A DNA stretch of 64,000 nucleotides from Shinella sp. XGS7 (GCF_020535565.1 NZ_CP084758.1:1143501-1207500), one strand, 5' to 3'; counted from the stretch's first letter, positions 17,511-27,200 are shown. The notes: generated by a model not told the origin, from the sequence alone. Program-made: numbers and translations.

Positions 17511-19574
17511 TCAGTTGGGCACGTCGATGCGGCCCGGCTGCAGGGCGATCAGATCCGCTGTGGCCGGCTGGGCGGCGATGGCGGGCAGATTGCCATCGTC
17601 CAGTGGCGTGCTGGACGAGGCCCGGGCCCGGGCGCGCAGCACCTGGGAGGGCGGCAGGGCGGCGCCGCTGCGCAGATGCTCGTACATCAGGTCCAGGGCA
17701 CGCAGGGTGTAGACATGCAGGGGCACCAGGGTGCGCGGGTACAGGCCCACCAGGGCGTCGAAGTGGTTGGCGTCGGTCACCTCGTAATAGCGCAGCGGGC
17801 TGCCGGGCTCCTGGCCCTGCTGCAGGGCGGCGTAGGGGCGCGAGGTGTGGTTGACGGGCAGCAGGGCGTCGGAGCGGCCGTGCAGCAGGATGGCGGGCTT
17901 GCCGCGCAGGCGGCCGCTGACGCGCACCTCGTCCAGGCCCTGGCGCAGGCGCGCGGCCTGGGCCAGCTCGGTGGCACTGGGCTGGCTGCGGCCCACGGCG
18001 GCGCCGGTGGCCAGGCGGCGCAGGCAGGCCGCGCCGTCCAGGTTGAGATCGGTGGTGCCGCTGCCGGGCGAGACCGAGAGCAGGTAGAGCGCCGGGCCGC
18101 CCACCGAGTTCTCATTGATCAGGTTGTAGGCCCCGGCGAGAAAGCCCAGGCCACCGCCCGTGGCCCAGGCCTGGCTCATGGCCGCGGCACCGGGCGCCAC
18201 CGGCGTGCGGTAGCTGGCGTCGATGCCGGCCACGCCATAGCCGCACAGGCTCTCGCTGACCGAGGCGCGGGCATAGGCATTGGCATAGGTGTGGGCCACC
18301 AGCTCGGTGAACTCGAAGCCCGAGTGCGCGTCGTGCAGCAGGTCGCTCTCGGGTTCCCAGCCATAGGCATGCAGACGCTGCAGGGCCTCGGCCGCCTGGC
18401 CCGCGGCGTCGCTGGCCTGCAGCAGGCCCATGGCCTTGAGGCTGGCGCAGCGCTGGCTGCCGAAGGCGGCGATCACATAGCTGCTGGCCCCGCCGGCCTG
18501 GGCGGCGCAGGGCTGGTAGAGCGCGGCCAGGCTGGTGTAGTCATAGAGCGGACGGCCCGAGAGGGCGACAGTCTGGCCGCCGCGCCGCACCTCGGCCGCG
18601 GCCTGGGCCGGCAGATTCACCTGGGGTTCGGCGGCCACCACGGCGTCGATCAGGCCCTGGCTGTCCTGCTCGGCCGCGCGCAGCACGGCGCCGCCGCCAT
18701 TGGAGATGCTGGCGGCGATCACCAGGGTGTTCTCGGGCCGCAGATCGGCCTCGGGGAACTGGCGGTTGAGCACATAGAAGGCGGTCTGCAGGGCCTGCAG
18801 GGTGTAGAGCCCCCAGTCCTTTTCCGGGTTGCGCTTGCCATGGGCATGCTTGAGGGCCAGGTGCTGGGGCTGGCGGCGGCGGAACTCGCCCAGGTCTTCA
18901 CCCAGCAGATTGGCGTTGAAGCCCAGGTCCTTGCGCTGGCCGGCGGTCACGGGCTCGCCGTCCAGGGTGTAGGCCTGGTCGCGGTCCAGGTCGTGCAGAC
19001 CCATGCCCGTGCCCTTGTCGGTGGCGGCCACGGCGCAGCCCTTGTTGTAGGCCCATTCGCCGATGGTCCCCAGCTCGCCGTAGACCGGGCGCGAGCCGCT
19101 GGAGGGCACGGCCACCAGGCAGGGCTGGCGCGGATTGAAGCTGGCCGGCACGCCCACGATCACGGCCACGTTCTGCTGGCCGCTGCCGTCGTCGATGCGG
19201 GCCAGGTACTCGCTGCCCTGGTTGGCGCCGGGCAGCAGGCGGCCGTAGTAGCGCCCGAAGCCGCCGGCCGCGCTGGTGTCCAGCAGGCCGGTGTAGCTGG
19301 TCTTGAGCGCCAGGGTGCGGCGCTCGGGCGCGCCGGGATTGGCGCCGGGCTCGTAGGCGATCAGGGCGTCCAGCGAGGCGGCGCGGCCGGTGAGCAGGCC
19401 GGCGCTCTGGCCGTCGTAGTCGCTGCGCTGGGGTTCCGCGGCCAGAAAGCCGGGGCGGCTGAGATAGGGGTTGGGACTCTGGGTGTTGCTGTCATCGCCG
19501 CCGCAGCCCGCCAGGGCCAGGGTCAGCAGGGGCAGGCAGGCGCCGAGGCGGCGCAGGGCAGGGCGGCAGGGCAT
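17511..19574 (-). CDS. D-(-)-3-hydroxybutyrate oligomer hydrolase, lipoprotein
   Basis: 687 residues. A lipobox (LTLALAGC at about residue 24) predicts outer-membrane anchoring. The long catalytic domain matches the family that hydrolyses 3-hydroxybutyrate oligomers from PHB breakdown: AVPSSGSRPVYGELGTIGEWA, AATDKGTGMGLHDL, nucleophile motif AASISNGGGAVLRA, and HGRSDALLPVNHTSR and TDANHFDAL near the C-terminus for Asp and His. Length agrees with the roughly 690 residues usual for the family. Confidence 0.93.
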   Translation of the reverse strand: MPCRPALRRLGACLPLLTLALAGCGGDDSNTQSPNPYLSRPGFLAAEPQRSDYDGQSAGLLTGRAASLDALIAYEPGANPGAPERRTLALKTSYTGLLDTSAAGGFGRYYGRLLPGANQGSEYLARIDDGSGQQNVAVIVGVPASFNPRQPCLVAVPSSGSRPVYGELGTIGEWAYNKGCAVAATDKGTGMGLHDLDRDQAYTLDGEPVTAGQRKDLGFNANLLGEDLGEFRRRQPQHLALKHAHGKRNPEKDWGLYTLQALQTAFYVLNRQFPEADLRPENTLVIAASISNGGGAVLRAAEQDSQGLIDAVVAAEPQVNLPAQAAAEVRRGGQTVALSGRPLYDYTSLAALYQPCAAQAGGASSYVIAAFGSQRCASLKAMGLLQASDAAGQAAEALQRLHAYGWEPESDLLHDAHSGFEFTELVAHTYANAYARASVSESLCGYGVAGIDASYRTPVAPGAAAMSQAWATGGGLGFLAGAYNLINENSVGGPALYLLSVSPGSGTTDLNLDGAACLRRLATGAAVGRSQPSATELAQAARLRQGLDEVRVSGRLRGKPAILLHGRSDALLPVNHTSRPYAALQQGQEPGSPLRYYEVTDANHFDALVGLYPRTLVPLHVYTLRALDLMYEHLRSGAALPPSQVLRARARASSSTPLDDGNLPAIAAQPATADLIALQPGRIDVPN

Positions 19575-19721
19575 GGCGAGGATGTCTCCGGCGGTCGAGG
19601 ATGGATGTGCGCCATCGCTTCGACCCGATCACCATGGCGCTGCCCGCCACCTTAGGGAGGGGGCGCGCGCCGCGCCATCGCGCAAATGCATGAGTGGGGT
19701 GAGTGCGGCCGCGAGGGGGGC

Positions 19722-20048
19722 TCAGAACTCGGGCTTGCCGCGCCGCCCCGACTTGATCTCGGCGCGCAGCGCCTTGCCCGCCAACCGCCGCTGCTGCGAA
19801 CCCCAGGTGGGCTTGGTGGCGCGGCGGGCCTTGGGCGTGTGGGCCACGCTCTGCACCAGGGCCAGCAGGCGCTCCACGGCCTCGGCGCGGTTCATCTCCT
19901 GGCTGCGGTGCTCCTGGGCCTTGATCACCACCACGCCCTCGGTGCTGATGCGCTGGTCCGAGAGCGCCAGCAGGCGCTCCTTGATGAGCGGCGGCAGGGT
20001 GGAGCGGCGGATGTCGAAGCGCAGATGCACCGCGCTGGCCACCTTGTT
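19722..20048 (-). pseudogene. arfB: arfB, 3' part (codon 28 onward) cut off by the integrated element
   Basis: Reads N-K-V-A-S-A-V-H-L-R-F-D-I and continues to the basic ArfB C-terminal tail (RRATKPTWGSQQRR, KALRAEIKSGRRGK), which in the intact protein binds the mRNA entry channel of stalled ribosomes. The catalytic GGQ is missing because the first 28 codons lie 36.5 kb away at 56519-56602. An internal GTG at 20042 could start a fragment, but without GGQ it could not release peptidyl-tRNA. Confidence 0.95.
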
Positions 20049-20064
20049 GATTATTGACCCTAGT
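20045..20064. other. attL core
   Basis: Overlap TGTTGA (20045-20050), then TTATT and the element-side arm GACCCTAGT (20056-20064). This arm is the near-exact inverse of ACTAGGGAC at the other end (8 of 9 bases). Confidence 0.8.
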
Positions 20065-20072
20065 AGGCAAGG

Positions 20073-20161
20073 TACTCAAACCGCTAAAGCGCCCCGTTGG
20101 CTGCGACTTCCCGGCACTTGAGTAGTCCAGTGTTGCCCCTCGTGCTACCCATACTCAAACC
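20073..20161. repeat. TACTCAA-type repeats near the left end, putative integrase arm sites
   Basis: TACTCAAACC occurs at 20073-20082 and 20152-20161; TACTCAAGT occurs inverted between them (7-base core at 20118-20124). A matching inverted TACTCAAAC lies near the right end (56410-56418). The whole of 20051-20315 contains no gene. Confidence 0.65.
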
Positions 20162-20315
20162 AGAAGCTTTGATAGGGTGACTATGACTGGCTTAGTGGGG
20201 CAAGTCTCCATAAGGGGACGCGTCAGGGCTGTTCGGAGTTTGGGGAGAGCGCGAGAGGGTTGAACAGCCTGTTCATAACGTGTGTGTAATATGTTGATAA
20301 GTTGAGGCCAGATTC

Positions 20316-20714
20316 TCAAGCCGAAACCTTGCCACGGCCCGCCTTCACCTCAGAGCGGGAGGCCTTTGTCTTAAGCCGACGCTGTTTCGAGCTGAACGTT
20401 GGTGTTGTCGCTCGGCGAGGCTGCCGCACTAGGCTGACGCACTGGATCATGTCGTTTAGTCTTGCCAGGGCCTCCGTTCGATTTTTCTCGTGGCTGCGCG
20501 ATGTTTGAACCTTTATGACAATTTCTCCGTCCTTGGTCACGCGATGATCCGAAAGGGAAAGTAGCCGGGCCTTTACGTCGGCGGGGAGACTCGAAGCGCG
20601 AATGTCAAATCTCAAGTGGACCGCGCTTGAAACTTTGTGAACGTTTTGACCGCCAGGCCCACTCGAGCGAATGGCGGAAAAATCAACGTCATGCTCGGAC
20701 GCTCTTGCCGGCAT
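20316..20714 (-). CDS. arfB: Complete element-borne ArfB (alternative ribosome-rescue factor), likely replacement for the disrupted host gene
   Basis: 132 residues from ATG 20714 behind AAAGGAATACCT. It hydrolyses peptidyl-tRNA on ribosomes stalled without a stop codon. It has the catalytic loop SSGPGGQNVHKVSSAVHLRF and the basic C-terminal tail (RRATTPTFSSKQRRLKTKAS), so both functional halves are present. It is clearly divergent from the host copy and lies only 268 bp from the host 3' fragment, on the same strand. At the site equivalent to the integration core it has TGTGAA instead of TGTTGA (Asn to His), which would spare it from being an integration target (inference). Confidence 0.95.
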   Translation of the reverse strand: MPARASEHDVDFSAIRSSGPGGQNVHKVSSAVHLRFDIRASSLPADVKARLLSLSDHRVTKDGEIVIKVQTSRSHEKNRTEALARLNDMIQCVSLVRQPRRATTPTFSSKQRRLKTKASRSEVKAGRGKVSA

Positions 20715-20744
20715 AGGTATTCCTTTTTGGGTTCGACTGACCAT

Positions 20745-21047
20745 CCATTGGCGCTGCTAGGCTCAAACCTCCGCATTGCCGCTCATTGTTTGCCTGCTAC
20801 TAGCCAGCTCAACCGATGATGCCGCAGAACGGACTCAGTCCACTGTCGCCTCCGCCAGGGCAGCAGCTCCGTTCAGCACGGTATGCTGGGTGGGCGTGGT
20901 GCTGGACCTCGAGCCAGGAGCTTCCTGAGCATCCGCCTCGACATTGGCCGGCGAAGGTCGTATCCGTCCGGCCAACTCACCTTGAACGGCCCAGGGCCGT
21001 CGGACGCAGCGCTTCCGAGAATGCATGCCGTTGATCGGGGGCAGGCC
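20745..21047. other. Gene-poor stretch upstream of the element arfB
   Basis: Holds the presumed divergent promoters for the element arfB and the unknown gene at 21048. In-frame starts of that gene at 20883 and 21021 fall here but have weaker support. No repeat or RNA was seen. Confidence 0.4.
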
Positions 21048-22286
21048 ATGGTGAGCGAAGTCGCCAGGTTGTGGGCTGGGCTCGGATTGTTTCCGCTGGA
21101 AGTGATTGCGGCATGCGAGGGCAAATCGACCAAGAGCTTTCTGGCCGAAGCAACAGGTCTATCGCCAGCGCACTTGAGCAGCAGTGGGCTGCAAATCAAG
21201 AACCAAAAGCGGTTGAGTAGGCTCCGACAGGACTCGCTTGACTATGCCCGAAACGGTCTGGCGGCCAAGGGCTACGCGCCGGATGAGATCGAACAGTACA
21301 TCGCCGCCTGTCCGGAGACCGCGCTGGCTGGCCTCGCCTACAGACTTGGTCATGCGGGGCCGGCGCCCCTATCGCTGGCGATGTCCCTCGGCGCACGCTT
21401 GGATCGACTGGTACTGGACGTACTCAGGTGCGTCGAGAACGATGAGGTATCCGAGTACCAGTGCCTGTTGATTGACTTCCTGGATGAGGAAAAGCACTTC
21501 GTCGAGGACCAGAAGTACACCGCTGATATTGCCGAAATCCGTCGCGCGCTTGCAGCTGCCACCGACTGGGCAAGCCTGCAAGGTCCGTCTGATGCCGTGG
21601 TTCAGCATGTTCTGCTCGCGGTTCTTGCCGCCGTCGACGTCGAGTGGGGTGCCCGCTACTTCGGCAGCCTTGCGCCGACACCGACCTTCTTGTGGCTCGC
21701 CCCGCAGTTTCATCCTGACTTCGATGCCTCGAATTCCAAGGGGATGAAGCGGAACGTCGTCACCCGCCCGGTGTCCAAGCTTTTCGATCTGCTCTGGGCC
21801 GTCGCAAAGAAGGGAACCAGCCAGCACGCCAGGTGGCCTGCGAAATCGCCCAGCCCATCGAGGCTGGCCGCGGACATTGGCGATGAAAACACAGCCGATG
21901 GTGTCATCCGGAAGTGGACAAATGGCGCGAAGCTCATTCGACTCGACCAAGTGACCGAGCTTTGGGCAAGCCTCACGGCGAACTTGTCAGGGGGAACGAA
22001 ATTCGAGGTGCCATTCCCATGGATCGCCGTTGCCTTGTGGATGGAGCGCGCTCTCCTGCGAGGCGCCGTCAAACCCAAGTCCGCCCTGCCAAAGACGATC
22101 TTCTTCCTATCTGACCTCGCTTACCAATCTATCTGGGCGGGCCACAGGAAACGCTGGGCAGACCAACTCCCCGAGCCAGGGCAGCTTCCCTGGCCCGATT
22201 GGTTGCTAGCTCAGTCGTCCTGGCCTGACTGGATGCGGTCTTCCCAGTCGTCCGGCCGGCCGTCTTCGCCCCGCGATTGCCAGTAG
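21048..22286 (+). CDS. Hypothetical protein of the element, unknown family
   Basis: About 412 residues from ATG 21048 (GGGGG 8 bases upstream); in-frame starts at 21021 and 20883 are possible. Soluble, with several Trp-containing segments (PTPTFLWLAPQFHPDF, LPWPDWLLAQSSWPDWM at the end). Internal motifs such as RKWTNGAKLIRLDQVTELWASL and FLAEATGLSPAHLSSSGLQIKNQKRLSRL look helical and could include an HTH-like segment. I recognise no domain. The coding sense is supported by length and position between the arfB copy and the recombinase operon. Confidence 0.6.
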   Translation: MVSEVARLWAGLGLFPLEVIAACEGKSTKSFLAEATGLSPAHLSSSGLQIKNQKRLSRLRQDSLDYARNGLAAKGYAPDEIEQYIAACPETALAGLAYRLGHAGPAPLSLAMSLGARLDRLVLDVLRCVENDEVSEYQCLLIDFLDEEKHFVEDQKYTADIAEIRRALAAATDWASLQGPSDAVVQHVLLAVLAAVDVEWGARYFGSLAPTPTFLWLAPQFHPDFDASNSKGMKRNVVTRPVSKLFDLLWAVAKKGTSQHARWPAKSPSPSRLAADIGDENTADGVIRKWTNGAKLIRLDQVTELWASLTANLSGGTKFEVPFPWIAVALWMERALLRGAVKPKSALPKTIFFLSDLAYQSIWAGHRKRWADQLPEPGQLPWPDWLLAQSSWPDWMRSSQSSGRPSSPRDCQ

Positions 22287-22375
22287 GCGTCATTGTTGGG
22301 GTTCAGTTGGTCAGCCCGGTTGTCTTCGTCATGCTTTCTGGGCGGTTCGGAGCCGCCGGTACGAGGGCCGGTCAT
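22211..22375 (-). CDS. Small hydrophilic protein, C-terminal PDDWED-type motif
   Basis: 54 residues (MTGPRTGGSEPPRK... LNPNNDAYWQSRG... RPDDWEDR). ATG 22375 has AGGGGGGAAATGAC in front of it and begins one base after the stop of the small gene upstream, so the two are translationally coupled. The motif NPNNDAYWQSRG recurs, from memory, in unannotated small proteins on other proteobacterial islands. It overlaps the 3' end of the convergent gene at 21048-22286. Function unknown. Confidence 0.65.
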   Translation of the reverse strand: MTGPRTGGSEPPRKHDEDNRADQLNPNNDAYWQSRGEDGRPDDWEDRIQSGQDD

Positions 22376-22376
22376 G

Positions 22377-22541
22377 TCATTTCCCCCCTTTCGCGGCCGC
22401 CTTTGATGCAGCGCTTTCGATTCTGCGGACATGCTGTGGCGGCGGGGTGCTGCCACCAAGGGTCTTCGCGTAGCCGGACTTCATTCTTGCGACGTCAGCC
22501 ACCGTCGGGGCCTGGTGAGGTCCTGTGGGCTTCTTGCTCAT
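22377..22541 (-). CDS. Small basic protein coupled to the 54-residue protein downstream
   Basis: 54 residues (MSKKPTGPHQAPTVADVARM... then HVRRIESAASKAAAKGGK). AGGAG precedes a double ATG (22544 and 22541). DVARMKSGYAKTLGG followed by RIESAASKA looks like one degenerate SMP/LEA-like repeat of short basic proteins. Its stop and the next start are in the sequence TGACATG. Role unknown. Confidence 0.6.
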   Translation of the reverse strand: MSKKPTGPHQAPTVADVARMKSGYAKTLGGSTPPPQHVRRIESAASKAAAKGGK

Positions 22542-22795
22542 CATCTGCTCCTGTTGATGCGGTCACGCCGACCGCCAGGCAACTATGGCGTGGACCCAGC
22601 CAATCCTTGTTCCGGTTTCGTTCAGAAGAGACGGATGAGAAAGCCCCCCGCCCTCGCCCCGGATGTGCTGCAAGGGTCCGGGTCGCCAATTGAGCGCGGC
22701 CATCGGCGCGAGACAATCGCTGTAGTCCGCTGGGCTCAACGCTTGGACGCCGCAGGGCGCAGCGACGACCGCCTGGCATAACGCTGGAGGTCGCG

Positions 22796-23200
22796 ATGCC
22801 ACACAAACAAATGGAGTCCGAGTTCATCTCCCCCGTCGCTGACGAGATTTCGGCGGTGCTTGAGCACTACCGCTTTGTGTTGCCAAGCCTCGAGGCCGAG
22901 GGACGTCGCGCCAAGGAACAAAGCACGGAACTGCAGCAGTACCGAGCTGACGCCCGCGAAAGGCTTGGTCTCGCCATCTCTGACGTTTGGGTCGAGCACT
23001 ACCAGCGCGGCCCCGTGGATCAGAACGAACTGAAGCATCTCCGGACCGCCGTTGCACGCAGCACGATTGGGCTGTCCGGCGAGGAGTTGGAAGGTCTGCT
23101 GTCCGTACTGAGGGTCCGCCACTTCTTGCGGATCGCTGTTAACCCTCAGCTTCTTGCCGGAAGCAAATACCACCGCCGTCGCAAGCCGCCAACTGCATGA
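22796..23200 (+). CDS. Hypothetical protein
   Basis: 134 residues, mostly helical and charged (ISAVLEHYRFVLPSLEAEGRRAKEQSTELQQY), with a basic tail KYHRRRKPPTA. It has an excellent ribosome-binding site (GGAGGTCGCG ATG). No family recognised; it faces the recombinase operon convergently. Confidence 0.65.
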   Translation: MPHKQMESEFISPVADEISAVLEHYRFVLPSLEAEGRRAKEQSTELQQYRADARERLGLAISDVWVEHYQRGPVDQNELKHLRTAVARSTIGLSGEELEGLLSVLRVRHFLRIAVNPQLLAGSKYHRRRKPPTA

Positions 23201-23234
23201 CCGTCGGCACCAGTCGCGAGAGGGCCGAGCACTT

Positions 23235-23528
23235 TCAGCCGGATGCGTTCATCCGAGCGGCCACTTGGTTCATGAATCCAGTCAGTTCCTCGACCGCCAG
23301 GTCCCAGCCCTTGTTGTCAACGCCGCGTCGTACCTTGGGCAGCAGCGTCACGAGGATCGTCCCCGGTTGTTCGGCCAACTTCCGGTGGCGGTATGCGGTT
23401 AACTGGTCGACCAAGTCCACGCAAGTGTCATAGCGGGCGTAAAGCTCTTTGTCGGTGCGTCCTTCGACATACCGGCCACTCGTGGCATGCGCTCGCTTAA
23501 TCTTGCGGCAGATTCTTTGAAAAGTCAC
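23235..23528 (-). CDS. Small hypothetical protein at the end of the recombinase operon, paralogue of 52787-53251
   Basis: 97 residues, GTG start overlapping the stop of the upstream GmtX-like gene by 4 bases (GTGA). Its core RYVEGRTDKELYARYDTCVDL and NKGWDLAVEEL closely matches RFVEGMTEDELWVRYEACQHL and KKGWDLTSEEL in the protein at 52787-53251. The pair defines an unrecognised domain of about 85 residues. Translational coupling to the recombinase trio suggests a link to integration or its control. Confidence 0.7.
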   Translation of the reverse strand: MTFQRICRKIKRAHATSGRYVEGRTDKELYARYDTCVDLVDQLTAYRHRKLAEQPGTILVTLLPKVRRGVDNKGWDLAVEELTGFMNQVAARMNASG

Positions 23529-24244
23529 ATCAAACTCTTACTTAGGGCCAGCACTTCTGAAAGGGTGTCGGGCCCAACAAGTTCGTCGCGAGTACCGGAC
23601 TTACGCCGGACCCTACCTCCCGTAAAAGTTAGGCCAACAGTGCTGAGCTTTGCCTCGTCGGTTAAGGCCGTTACCAACCGATGCAATGCATCGACTTGCA
23701 CACCAGGGATTTCCGCTCTTGTCTGATCGGGCAGCGCGGCCTGACCCGAAAGGAGCCGATCCAAATCCGCTCCAGGCTGCAACGTCTTGAACAGCAACTT
23801 CGCGCGGGCAAGCGCCCTTTCGGCAATGACCATTCGGTCAAGTATGTCGTACATCGTGGACCGAACATCTATGTCACGAATGAGATCAATCGTAGCAATC
23901 GCAGTCGTCTCTGCCGCCCCACTCGGCCGAGGACGCCGGGGGGATTGGGCCGCACTAAGTTCACGCCCACGAGCGTCAACGTAGTGGTGCATCCCTAACG
24001 GCTTGCGTCGCTCGTTAGAGATTGATTGCGCCTTAGGCCCAGCATCGCGTCCATATTTCGCCTCCACCATGCGCTGCACGTCGGACAGCGTGATTGGAGT
24101 CCCCTTAGCCGCAATCGCATCACATGCCTCTTTGAGGCGCTGGAGTGTTTGCCGCCGTCGATCATTTCCTGCCTCAGCTATCAGGCTGTTAAAGATCATC
24201 TCGGACGTGGACTGCACCGGGTGCTGCGAAGTAAGAGTGCTCAT
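23525..24244 (-). CDS. GmtX-like third gene of the recombinase trio
   Basis: 239 residues from ATG 24244 (MSTLTSQHP), one base after the stop of the large recombinase gene. The beginning IFNSLIAEAGNDRRRQTLQRL, then a helical segment and SISNERRKPLGMHHYVDARG, resembles in layout the GmtX proteins of gamma-mobile-trio islands (from memory). No tyrosine-recombinase residues. RSTMYDILDRMVIAERALARAKLL is a probable coiled coil. Probably an accessory DNA-binding or directionality factor (inference). Confidence 0.65.
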   Translation of the reverse strand: MSTLTSQHPVQSTSEMIFNSLIAEAGNDRRRQTLQRLKEACDAIAAKGTPITLSDVQRMVEAKYGRDAGPKAQSISNERRKPLGMHHYVDARGRELSAAQSPRRPRPSGAAETTAIATIDLIRDIDVRSTMYDILDRMVIAERALARAKLLFKTLQPGADLDRLLSGQAALPDQTRAEIPGVQVDALHRLVTALTDEAKLSTVGLTFTGGRVRRKSGTRDELVGPDTLSEVLALSKSLM

Positions 24245-24245
24245 G

Positions 24246-27200
24246 TCACAGCTCCATAGGAATGACTTCCGCCTCAACCCCATCTGCAGACTTATTCGGC
24301 AGTGCGAGGCGCTGAACCTGCTTTCGGAGGTCGTTGAGCAGCGCAGCGGCACTGGGATAGTCTTCCAGTTTCTCGGTACCAGATCGAAGGTCGTTGTGGC
24401 GCTCATCAGGAACAAGGGTCGTCACGATGCGCCCTAGCATTACAGCGGCCTTGTCGCGAATTGTTCCGCGCAGCTTTAGGAGGAATGGATCGACTCCAGA
24501 CGCCGTTAACACCTCATTTAGGAACTCTCGGTGATCTGTGAGAGCCGCGGTAGGCCGGAACCCAGGCCAAAAGTCTGCGCCCTCTGCGAGAGACTGCAAT
24601 AGATTCAACTCAGATTGATTCGTGATCTTGCTTTTGACCGCATCACAGTCGACGCCACCAATGAGCGCAGGTAGGACATCCGAAGTGGAGCTTTGCTCTG
24701 CAAGGAAGCTTTCAAAAAGCCTTTCAGCAACGTGTACGTATTGAACCTCGGCGGCCCATTCAGTGGCGACTATGTCAGTTTCACGGTACAGCTCTTCGAT
24801 GCGAGCCTTAACGCTATGTGTCGGTTTTCCACAATCGTCCAGCCGCTCGCGTTCTTCGTTCAGCGCGCCAATTTCTTTACCCTTGGTCCGAAGCTCGTGT
24901 ACGAGGCGGTTCGCATTTAGCACGAGCCCTGGCAAAAACATAGGCCCCGTGAGCCGGTAACGACAGAGCGAACAAGCGGCCGCGCGGGGTACCGGGCCGT
25001 ATCCGAGGGCCTGATTGAGGAAATCCCCCCCCGTTGAACAATCGCCACCCGGGCATATGCCGTGAATCATGACTTCAACTGCGCCATCCCCCTTTCCCCG
25101 ACGCTCTCTAAGCAGAGTCTTGCCAAAGGCGTCTTCAGGAGCCCGGTTGTTTACGAGAAGCGCTACCAGTCGCTCATACTCAGCCTCCTCCATCCCGTCA
25201 ATGCTATCGAGGTTCTTGCTCAGCAGATCGAGGTGCATGGATAGTGACTCATTCAGCCGGGCTGCCTTGATCTTGTTGTAGTAGAGGGTCATGACGAGGG
25301 TTGCATGACCTGCGACCTCCTGCACAAGGTCCGGAGGCATGCCCGCTTCAATCAGCGCACTTATTCCGGACACCCGAAGTGTGTGAATGTCATACGCGGC
25401 CAAGCGCTTTGTCACTGGCGCCTTGTTCGGCCCCTTGCTGACCTCCTTCGTCTCCGTTAGTCGGACCGGCTTACCTTCTGCAGTCAACACATCTTCGGCA
25501 TACGCAAGCAATCTGCTCCAGTAGTCAAAAAGCTTGTCTCGACTAATGGGCCATCCCTGTGGGTCTTCAGGGTCTCGGAAAAGTGCAAAAGTAGTCTTGA
25601 TTCCAGCTATAACCTCTGGGTTCTCTGTCGCGCTGTATTCATGCTTCTCCATGCAATGCACGGGCTTGGCTACGGGGTTGTGTTCAATCTGCCAGTCTCT
25701 CAACATCCTCAGGCTTTCCTGCAGCTCAGGCGAACACCATGCAATTTCATAGCCCGATGCGCGGTCAACCGACGTTTTGTTCGTGTTGACATAAATTCCG
25801 AGCGTCGGCGTTCCATCTTTGGCATCAAAGAGGTAGAAAAGCCCTTCTCGGCGCTTGACGGTGGCTGTAGATAGCGGGTTTGGCTGCAGTTCCAATCCGT
25901 CGGCGCCCGCATTTGCAATCAATTCGTCGCCTTCGCCTGAGTCCAGGAAACGCGCTTGAAATCCGCGCAACGGGAGTTGCAGGAGCAGGTCAACTATGAC
26001 TGCGAAGCCCGGGAACCATATCGGCTCATATTTCCCTTCGGCGTTGAGCGTAGACCGATGGTGTGCCTCGAAACTCCGTGATAGAGCATAGTCGTCCTGC
26101 CGATTCAATTTCCTCAGAAGGTTCATCAAGTCACGACCCATCGGCCGTCGCGGGCTTTTTCCTCGAGTAAAAGGGACCTTGAAGCCATCAAACCGAATGT
26201 TCACTGGGTTGGCAATATCCAGCCGGTCTTCTTCAATAATTGCTTGGAAGCTCCAAGACAGCCTCAAAAGATGTGCATTGGACGTTTCAGGAATTGTCCC
26301 GTCTCGGGACAGATGAGCGCGAAAACATTGGCTGTCGGACAACGCCTTGCCATCATTGATATGTTCACGTCTTAGCTGAGAGAGGGTGTCCACACGCGCC
26401 CCGCTCGTCGCGAGCCATACAAGAAATCTCTGGAGCGTGCTAACCGTATTGCCGACACTCTTAATGGGCAACTTGGCTAGCAGCGTCGCGAAACGGTCTC
26501 CCCACGCAATGACGTGCGGCATGGGGCTGTAAGGGCCGGCGAGCCCTTTCGGAAAGGTACTCTTTCGGTAGTCTCGCGTATCCAGACGAGTCCACGCGAA
26601 AGGATGTTCAAGCTCAGGGTTAAGGCTCCTTCTAGGCTTGAAGGTTGGCAGCTCTTTGCGTCCGAGGCCGTCTCGCAACGGGCGATAAATTCGATGAAGC
26701 ATGTCAACAACGGCACGGTCGAAGCGCTGATTCATCAACGCGTATGCTGCCTCGAACAGCTCAAGGCTCACATCATCTGCCGTCCGCAATGTGGATGCGA
26801 GAGTAAGCGTCCTGAATGCCACACGCAGGCGAGGGAGAACGGTCGCAGGACTCTTGGCAATAGCGTCAGCGTGCGCAACCGCTAGGGCGTTCCAGGTTGC
26901 ATGGATTTCTGGGCTCGTTAGCCGATCTTCAATGTTGCCTCTGACATCGCCAATGATTGGTTGAGAGGCGAGCGGAAAGAGGACGATGCTATGTTGTGCG
27001 AGCCAATAGAGGAACAAATCCGGAATCGAGCAGCGCATGAAGTTCCGCGAGCTTCGCTGACGCGACCGCTCGTATGCGGACCTGGCGATCAACGCGTCCA
27101 AGAAGGAAGAAGGATCGCGATTTTTTTCGAATGCCTCGGTGAGCCAACCGAACACAAGGGCATCGCGATAGACCGGTCTCAGCAACGCTCCGATAGAGTC

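Noticed and set aside
16819-19655. Long + strand open frames opposite the LuxR and PHB-oligomer hydrolase genes
   Set aside because: They are GC-rich shadows of clearly homologous minus-strand genes; the translations are low-complexity Ala/Gly/Arg.
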